Positions 13,501-22,500 of a stretch of 64,000 nt of DNA are shown here, piece after piece (within the stretch, counting starts at the first letter, position 1; the number at the start of each line of letters is the position of its first letter). Position numbers and translations under genes: made by a program. Source of the DNA: Actinernus sp. WN-2022 (lineage: Eukaryota > Cnidaria > Anthozoa > Actiniaria > Actinernidae); assembly GCA_030867875.1 (NCBI GenBank), contig JAOWCC010001501.1:15591524-15655523 (forward strand). Direction: 5' to 3'. The notes below the pieces were generated by a model. It was not told the DNA's origin and ran no database searches. It saw nothing but the letters and a program-made list of their open reading frames with translations.

Positions 13501-16500
13501 CTCTTTGAAAATTAATTTTATTCAGATAGGCATGACTGCATTATGATTAGAATGAAAAAGGAACAGTTCGCCAGAGTAGCATCTGTTTACATCACATGAT
13601 CTGAATTGGGTGGCAACAGCCGATTACCTCTATTTATTATCTCCATGAACTTAATTTAGGATATGTTTCGTAACTTGGCTCCAGTCAGTGGAGGTGTTGG
13701 AATGAGATTACTGCAGAAGATGGGTTGGCAGCCGGGACAGGTTCTCGGAAAGAGAGGAGAGGGGCTTGTAGAACCCCTTGCACTGACTGTGAAGGTTGAC
13801 AGGCGAGGCCTCAGTTCTGGTACAGAGAAGCATGGTGGCAAGAAATCTGTGGCCAAGGTGGTTAATGACATCCAAGGTACATGTATTAACAAAGTTGGAT
13901 TAATAGTTATTTACATGATTGTATACTTTACATATAATTATATTAAAATATTTCCAAATTTAACACACTGTACCATTATTAAACCTGTCATAATGACACA
14001 TGTACATGTATGGCTCATACAAAAGGGATATAATTTTATGTACAAATCTACTCTGGCCACACGTTTAGAAGAAAATGAAAATTGAAGCTTGCCCGAATAC
14101 CTCATTTCACTTAGAAGTCTACTTTAGCTCTGTCCATTGAGCAAGTTATCAAACTGATCTACTAGACACACATGAAAATTTACTAGCCCTGGGCTATCGC
14201 ACATGACTTTTGTTGTGCCCTGTGGCCAAGGATAGATATACTAAACCAATTTTGTAAACTATTAAAATCTCAGTCTATGACAAAGCTACATAATACATGT
14301 ACAGCCTTGTGTTTCTGTTAGCAGGATGTTCATTTTCAGCCGTCAGCTGGCTGAGAAAAGGTGGCATACTTTTCTTGGAGTGTTGCCTACTTTTTGACAT
14401 TAAAATGTGTTTCCATGGAGATGCATAATTATGCTTGAATGTACAATCCCTACATGTACATGTGCTCATTAAGAGATATTGTATCCACTCAAATTGTTGC
14501 TATCTTTCATCAAAATTGTTTCAATATTATTGTTCTCCGTTATACCTGGAAAGCATACTCTGCTAATCTGGGTAGTTATTTTTGCCTTTTGTCATGCCAA
14601 ACACTTGTCATTTGGGAGTTGACAATGCCCCTTCAACCTTGGGCAGTATGTTATGGTTTTTCTATGAAATACAAAGCGGCATTTCATGGCATTTCATTTC
14701 ATGGCCAATCAAAATGCAGGAAATTTTGTGCTGTTTCTTTATCAGCCAATAAGAATTCAAGATTTTGAATATATAATTAGTCTGCAGAGGCATCCTCCAC
14801 TCAAAACTTTTGTTTCCTGGCAAGAAAATTTGCAGTCTATCGTCTGGTAAGTTATGTTGTCTTTGTGATAAATCTTCCCGTAAATTTGTTTTCTATAGGA
14901 TAATATGGTTATTTCATGGTTTTCTATGGAATACTGGCACAAATTTCACTCAATTCATATTATTTTGGTATACAACTCGCCTAAAGGCTTGTTGTTTACC
15001 AAATAATAGAAATTTCTCGTGAAATATTTGCTTGTATTCCATAGAAAACCATGAAATAACCAGTAAGTACAAAAGAAAGAATGAATGGTGACTCAACTAC
15101 ACGTTTGATATTCTGTTGTGTAGCTCCAATAGGAAAAATCGGCAGCTAGTTACATGTACAATGTACTTATTTAAATAACTATTTCCAGCCAGCTACTGTT
15201 ATCTGCCACTGCTTATAAAGTTATTGAGAAAAAGAAAAAAACAGCTGCCTACAAGTATTTTTCATTCACAGCTGCTTACTCCAAAACTTATTGAAAGCCC
15301 TGGACCTTATTGATATATTTAAATACTAAGGCAATATTTGTATTCTCGCAGCGAGCTGGAACAAGCACTTGATGGAGGCTAAAACAGATGATAATTTTCT
15401 AATGCTACATGTAAATAGCTGTTAGTGAATTCCCCAGCTTGAGCCTCCATCGAGGGCTTGTTCCAGCTCATCCATGAGATGTGAAATTGAAGGACTGTGT
15501 GCAACAAAGGCATACCGTATTTTATCATGTACAAGTCGCACCTCACGTATAAGCCACACCCCTAACTTCAGCCTGATAAACAGAAGCTTGTTTTTCCCGA
15601 AAGGTTTAAGGAAAAACCTCATGTATAAGCCACACCACAAAATTCAGTAAAAGTAGTCTTGTGTTCGAGTTCATAAATGCCCGTAAATGAAGCAAAACTT
15701 CTTCATAAGAGATCGTCATATCACAACAACGAATTGGTTACAACTTTCCTTGTCCTTTCTTGTGTATATTTTAACCTGCTGTCTTTAAATCACTTCAGAA
15801 TTCATCTGCTGTTGTTCCCCCATTAACCAACAACATATTTAAGGAACTTCATTCCTTTAAACGCACAAGAAAGTAAGATTTTCTGGCAAAACTGTATGAG
15901 CATGTGTCTGAGTCCGTGGTCCACCATCTTGGATTTTCAAGGAGGCCTGGGGCGAGAGTTTTCTCGAACATCCGATCGAGCGTGAGCTCCAAAGTTGAAC
16001 ATGAACTTGATGAGAATTGTACTTTATTTCAAAATTTGAAGGTTTCCAAGACCAATTATGGCCTTTAACAACACTAGGAACCATGCAAGGAGTTAGCAGA
16101 GAAGATGACAGGCAACTGGACAGCTAGTTTTCTTTGGAAAGCGAAGGAGAGGAGTTTGAGTAGAAATCTTGCTGACACTCTTGTTCTGTGAATTGAATGT
16201 GCCATTTCTATTGTTCATATGGCTTTGTTTACGGTCATTGCAAAAAAGGTTTTTGAAAACACTCACATATAAGCCGCACCCCCAACTTTGTGGCAATTTT
16301 TTGTTACTTTCAAAATCTGAAAGTCAAAAAAGGTGCGGCTTATACGTGATAAAATATGGTAAGTGTCTCTTGATCACATTCTAAATTCAGTGATCAGGAG
16401 TCATGCCCTTGTTGCACATACATTGTAGCCCTTCATTATTGTTTGGTTTCAATTCTAAAAATGGCAATTTGGTCACTGACCTTAATAACATTGTATCACA

Positions 16501-19500
16501 TTAAAATAAAAGGAGGCCATGGAAATTAGATTGTTTGCTGCCAGCTAAAGAATAATATTTTCTCCTACGGAAAATGGTAGAACAGTCTAAAATACCAGGA
16601 CCATTTTAATAGTGTGAGCTGCAAAGCAACAAAGATAGGAATGCTGCAGCTGTTGTTTTGATGCTGAAACAAGGGCAATAAGACAAAATATCTCATTTTT
16701 ATTTGATCCAATTACGAGTCAGTTTTCAATGAGTGAACATTGATAAGCTTAGAATACCATTCAAAATGTCACATTTTCACGTAAAAGTCATTGTCAATAA
16801 GCTAATGAATTAAAATACCTGTACTTAACTTTTGTCATAATTTGCTTGTTTCTGACTCCTTCATAAGCTTCGAATTCCAGTTATGAAGGCCCTCCACCGA
16901 CGGCGACTTCCCCAACGTGCCCTATTTTCAATTTACTCAAACATGAATGGAAGGGGTGAGTGGAAGAAAGAGTTAAGCGATGACAGATCAAATTCCAAAT
17001 TCTCCTTTATCTTCTTTGTTTTGTAACTAGGGAGAATTGAAAACTTGTTCTGTTATCACTTAACTCTTTCTTCCGCTCACCCCTTCTTATTTATTTATTT
17101 ATGGATGAGTTAGTTAATAAGTTAATTGCTAACCTGCTGAGGGAGAGGAAAGAAGAGGGAAGGAAGCAACAACTCGTCTGTGTCCTCTCCTGCTAATTAC
17201 AGTATTACTGAAAATGACAGTTCATTGCTACAAGATAGAAAAGCCTAAGAACATAGCAATTTGCAAAAAGGTGTGCCATGATCATTCTGGATGCCAGTTA
17301 CTTTCATTGATAACTCTGCTGAACTATTCACCAAGTTGAAATGGGTTCCAATTGACAATATAATTTTTATTGTCCATGTTTTTTAAAATTGTAAATAGCC
17401 AATTGCCCACAGTTTTTTAGTAACTACATAAATTATGTCATGAATAATCATAACTATGGAACCAGAGCGGCATATGAAAACAAACTAGCTATCCCAAAAT
17501 GCCTCGGTCGACAACTCAGGACTCGGGTCATTTCACCTCAGTGCTGTCAAACTCTAGAACTCCTTATATAATAGCACTCAAAGCATAACCAAACTTAATG
17601 TTTCAAAAAGAGAATATTTAATTACATTTTAAATTAGAACACCAATTTTAGCAACTTTGAACCAAAGAAAACTTTTAACGACGGAATTATTATAGTAGTT
17701 GGGTGTGTCTGTTGGCTTGGGGATTGCCCTCGGAGGTCTGATATTCTTAAATGGTTCTATGCTAGTTTTTGGGGCATTGAATTTCGGTGGGAAGCTGTCG
17801 GCCAATGGTCCAGAGACAGAAACACACAACATTATTGTCTTTGTTAGTCAACACTAAATTTTGTGGACTAGTGCCCACTGGGCTGTATCATTGGATAGTG
17901 CTCAGTGGTGAATGATCTTTATCAGTCACTGATTGCTTTTCGCCAACAAGTGTACACCAAAATTTTGTGTTGAACTGTAACACAGTAGACCATTAATTTT
18001 ATTAGCTTTTAGATCCCATATTCTTATTTTTTATTATTCATAATCAATTGCAGCCATAATTAGGCCAATTAACAGGGTTTATATATATATATATATTTTT
18101 TCACTGTCATTTTTGCTTTGTTTTATTTTTGGGCCACAAATGTAAACTGCTGCTTTGCAGTGATTGTGTTTCACCCTAATAAAGTCATTATTATTATTAT
18201 TCATAACAACTGGAATTGGAAGCTCATGAAGGAGTCAGAAACAAGCAAATTATGACAAAAGTGAAGTACTTTAATTCTTTAGCTCACTGACATTTTTTAC
18301 AGGGAAACATGATATTTTGGACAGTATTCTAAGCTTATCAATGTTTATTCATTGACAACTGACTCTCACAATTGGATTGAATAAAAACATGATAATTTTG
18401 TCTTAGAGCCAGTGGCTGGAAGATTCTTTTTTACTCCAAAAAGTTAAGCGCCTTTTACATGTGCAAAAATAGATGGCACAGCACACCAAATTTCAGCCTG
18501 ATGCTGATAAAGTGTGGGGCATGGCATCCCTAATTTTGAACTCACAAAGCAGCCCAAAAGTATTAAGGCACCACTGCCCTAAATTTTAGGGGTGCCGAGA
18601 CCACCTCAAGCATGGCTACAAAAACAAGGTACATGTACATGTACCTTTCCAATACATTTGTCCATGTAAATGCATTGAAGTGCTCTGCTTGATTGACAGT
18701 TTCAAATCTATCCATGCAATATTGGCTAAAATGAGAAAAGGCAGACAGAGCATTATGCACCAGAAAATGCCCAAAGAAAAAAATCAACTGCTCTGTATTA
18801 AACAACCAATGTTTTATTTATTTTTTTGTGTATAGATCAATGCATGTTGCTCTTCTTTAGTGTTAAAAGTGCTGTGTCATGGTGAGAGACGTGCCTCTAT
18901 GTTCCAGGCCAGAACAAAACTATTTTCAGTGATTTTCATATAAACTGATGACCCTAGCACATGTGTAGGATGGTTCAAATCAAAGTAAATGTACAAAAAT
19001 GACTAACAAATGTGCGCACAATGTAGATCTAGTCTTCAAGGAAAATATTGCATATCCTCTTTCAATCAAGCATTAAAGGAGGGGATTTTAACTGTTTGAA
19101 CCAATTAACAGCCACCAATTGAACATTGATTCCAGACATGTGCAAAACCATGACACAGTACTGGCTATATTGTTCACAGCACCTTTTTCAAATTAAGAAT
19201 TGATAAACACTTATTCACTTGTTTCCCACCATCTTCTCTGGGGAAACTTTAGGGCACCAGTGTAATTTTAGGTGCAGTGTCTGGCTTCTCATGATTGGGC
19301 ATGTACTCTGCCAAAAAAACATTGATACTGGGCCATAATTTGGCAGGATGTGCCATCCTTTTCTGCACATGTAAATGGTGTTTAAGTCGATGCATTGTGG
19401 AGTAAGTCCACCTGCCTCTCCCAAGTAAGTCAGTGCAGTTTGGTGCAAGCTAGTGCACCAAACCCCACTGACTTGTAGAATCAATCAATCTCTCCCCGCA

Positions 19501-22500
19501 GTGAAGGGTTTTGGCATTACATGTATGGCACCAAGCAATTTAATTTGCATGGCCTCTTGAAGTCGTCATGCCCAGTTTTGTGCACAGCCAGGAGATTTCC
19601 TTCACAAAGCAACAACAAATGACAGGAATCAGGATGTCCTAGTTCCAAACTGGGATTGTAAGGTACAGTAATTCAGCTGCCTCTCATTTGTTTGAATTTA
19701 AAGTTTGACACAGAATAATGAATAACACATGTTAGACTTGTCAACTCATTGCTAGCCTCGTATTTTTGCTTTTAAAATTAAGTTTACATAGATCCTGCCA
19801 GACCGGCATAAGCATGGTTTTACCATTGAATAAAAATTCTAACTTTACCGGGGGAAATTGGGGCTGGGTTTTTGCATGTGGCTCTGTACGTGTGCTGGAA
19901 AAATGTACTGGTACAAAGTGTCGGCTGATAGAAAAGGATAGTGGAATCTCTAGTGTTCCACTGCACATGCACAACGGTTGCCTAAAATGGGTTTATTGAA
20001 GGGCATAGAAACTTTGGTAACTAAGACCGTCGACGAGATACATTTGTTATCCAAACAGCATGGTACACAGAACTGATGTCTTTCTCTTTCCCATAACTGC
20101 TATTGTAATGCATAAGTAAAAAAACTCTGAAATTCTAACGAGACCTGAAACAACCATGGGGGCTGATCAAAGCCATGTCCCGGCTAATAGAGGTAATCGG
20201 CTAACGCTGTTGCCACCCAATTCAGATAATGTGATGTAAACAGATGCTACTCTGGGGAATTATTCCTTTTTCATTCTAATCATAATGCAGTCATGCCTAT
20301 CTGAATATAATTAATTTTCAAATAGTCAATTCTCCAGAGTAATGTGTGTTTACATCACATGATCTGAATTGGGTGACAACAGAGTTAGCCGATTACCTCT
20401 ATTCTCAGAACGAATTGGAATTTAGCATAATTTTGTAAGTAAAGTCAACATTTGGAGTTGTTACTTTCAGGGGAGTCAAAAATTCCAGTGGCACAACTGT
20501 GTATTATTAAAAGTTTCGAGTTTTACACCTCACTGGTATTAATTTGTGAATATTTAAACATGAAGTTCCAGTATAAATAGGTTAGCCCCTCCTCTTTTCA
20601 TGCTTGGCGAACTCAAAATTTAAAATTCAAATTGCTGAGCAGTGAAGAAAGTAAGCGAGCATATTAGCCTCGCCTTTGAAATGCTAGATTTCTAAGGCTT
20701 AAAATTAAACAAGCCATAAAAAATGTGACCAGAGGAAAGATAGTTGTGCATTTATGACTACCAATGGTACATGTACAATGTATTTTATGACTGTTTGCGA
20801 ACTCTGTAGCCCTTACTCTGAAGTTAAACATTTTTGCATTTCATTTCAATTTTGCACGATAAGCAATAAGTAGGGTCGAGCACTCAAGCGGAGCATCACG
20901 CATATATTCACTCCACAAAGGCTGATTGACAACTGAAGGGTGTCAAACCCGTACCCCTGGGCTCCCCTTTGTATACCGGAACTTCATGTTTAACTTCAAA
21001 ATGAGACTAGCACTGAGCAAACGCATCTGTAGTCATCTTATTTAGTGGTAATTTTCAAATTAGAAACAGACCTATTATGGATATAGTCAGCCAAGTCCCA
21101 GGTGTTCTGGCTAGTAATTTTTCTGGTGGGTAATGGGATGCCTGTGGTTTGTACTCGTTTGTGATGTCACAGCTCATCAATGAATGAGTGGTGATGTCAC
21201 AAACCAGTACAAACTACAGGGATCCATTAGACCCTTTCAGCTTGCCTGTTTGTTGCCCCATTTCAGACCATGTGATAGTTCTCTAGAGGATTCAGTGCTT
21301 TGTTTTCCAATTATATAAATTTGGTATAGAAATTTTATTATTGGTACGTTTCCTCTTGGGATACAGAAAAACAAAAATGCTTTACTCGAGGGAAACGTCA
21401 TGTGGTCTGAAATGGGACAACAAACAGGCAAGCTGAAAGGGTCTATTAACCTGATCAGAAAAATTACCAGTCAGAATGCCTGGGACTAAAGTAGGCTGGG
21501 ATATATTATTATCACTGTCATTATGTAAATACTCAATTACTGGTAGGTAAATATAAATTAAGGCATGTGTACATGTACATACATATTTAATTAGCAGGAT
21601 TTACTGTAATCTCAAAGTCAGCTTGTATACTTAACTCCATTTACACTACAAAATGAATTGCCAATTCAAAGATGAATATCAGCAAGGATAATTTCCAATT
21701 TCAGTTAGTCAGGGGCTGTTTACACACAAACCAGTTTATCCTGCTTGCTGATTTTGATTTAGGCAAGGTGAGTACAGATAGGCTATTGGGGGAGAAAGGG
21801 GGGGGGGGGGGGGGGGGAGGGGGGGTGTTGGGAGGAAGATTAGAGGAGGGAATTGGGGAGAGGAGGGAGGTACCCTTTCTCTGGCAATCCCTTTATGTAG
21901 GACAACAATTTTTTTTACCAAAAATACAATAGAATACAACACATTATCCTATCAATATTTTATTTCAGCCAATCAGAGCTCAGCTTTACTATGCAATACA
22001 GGGCGGTATTTCATGGTTTTTCTATGAAATACAGAGCGGTATTTCATGGCTGGATCAAGGCCAATCAAAATGCAGGAAATTTCGTGCCTTTTCTTTACCA
22101 GCCAATAAGAATTCACCATTTTGAATACATAATTAGTCTGCAGACGCGCGCGGCCGCCACTCGAAATTTGTGTTTTCCAATTCCGGCGAGAAAATTCGCA
22201 GTCTATCGTCCAGTAAGTTACTTTGTTTTCGTGATAAATCTTTTCGTAAATTGTTATTTATAGGATAATATGGTTATTTCATGGTTTACTATGGAATACT
22301 GGCGAAAATTTCACTCGAAATTAATATTATTTTGGTATACAACTCGCCTAAAGGCTCGTTGTATATACCAAATAATACAAATTTCTTGTGAAATATTCGC
22401 CGGTATTCCATAGAAAACCATGAAATAACCAGTAAGTACAATTCAATACAACAATAGAACGCAACATAATACAATACAATAGAATATAATTTGGTAGCAA

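Larger units (their letters stand above)
16679..18406. mobile_element. Long-arm foldback element, about 1.7 kb, arms near 200 bp
   Basis: The left arm (16679-16888) contains GTCATAATTTGCTTGTTTCT and CTTAGAATACC. The right arm (about 18205-18406) contains their inverse, AGAAACAAGCAAATTATGAC and AGTATTCTAAG. Inside are a second inverted repeat (16951-17085) and a LINE 3' tail, so it has collected later insertions. Confidence 0.78.
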
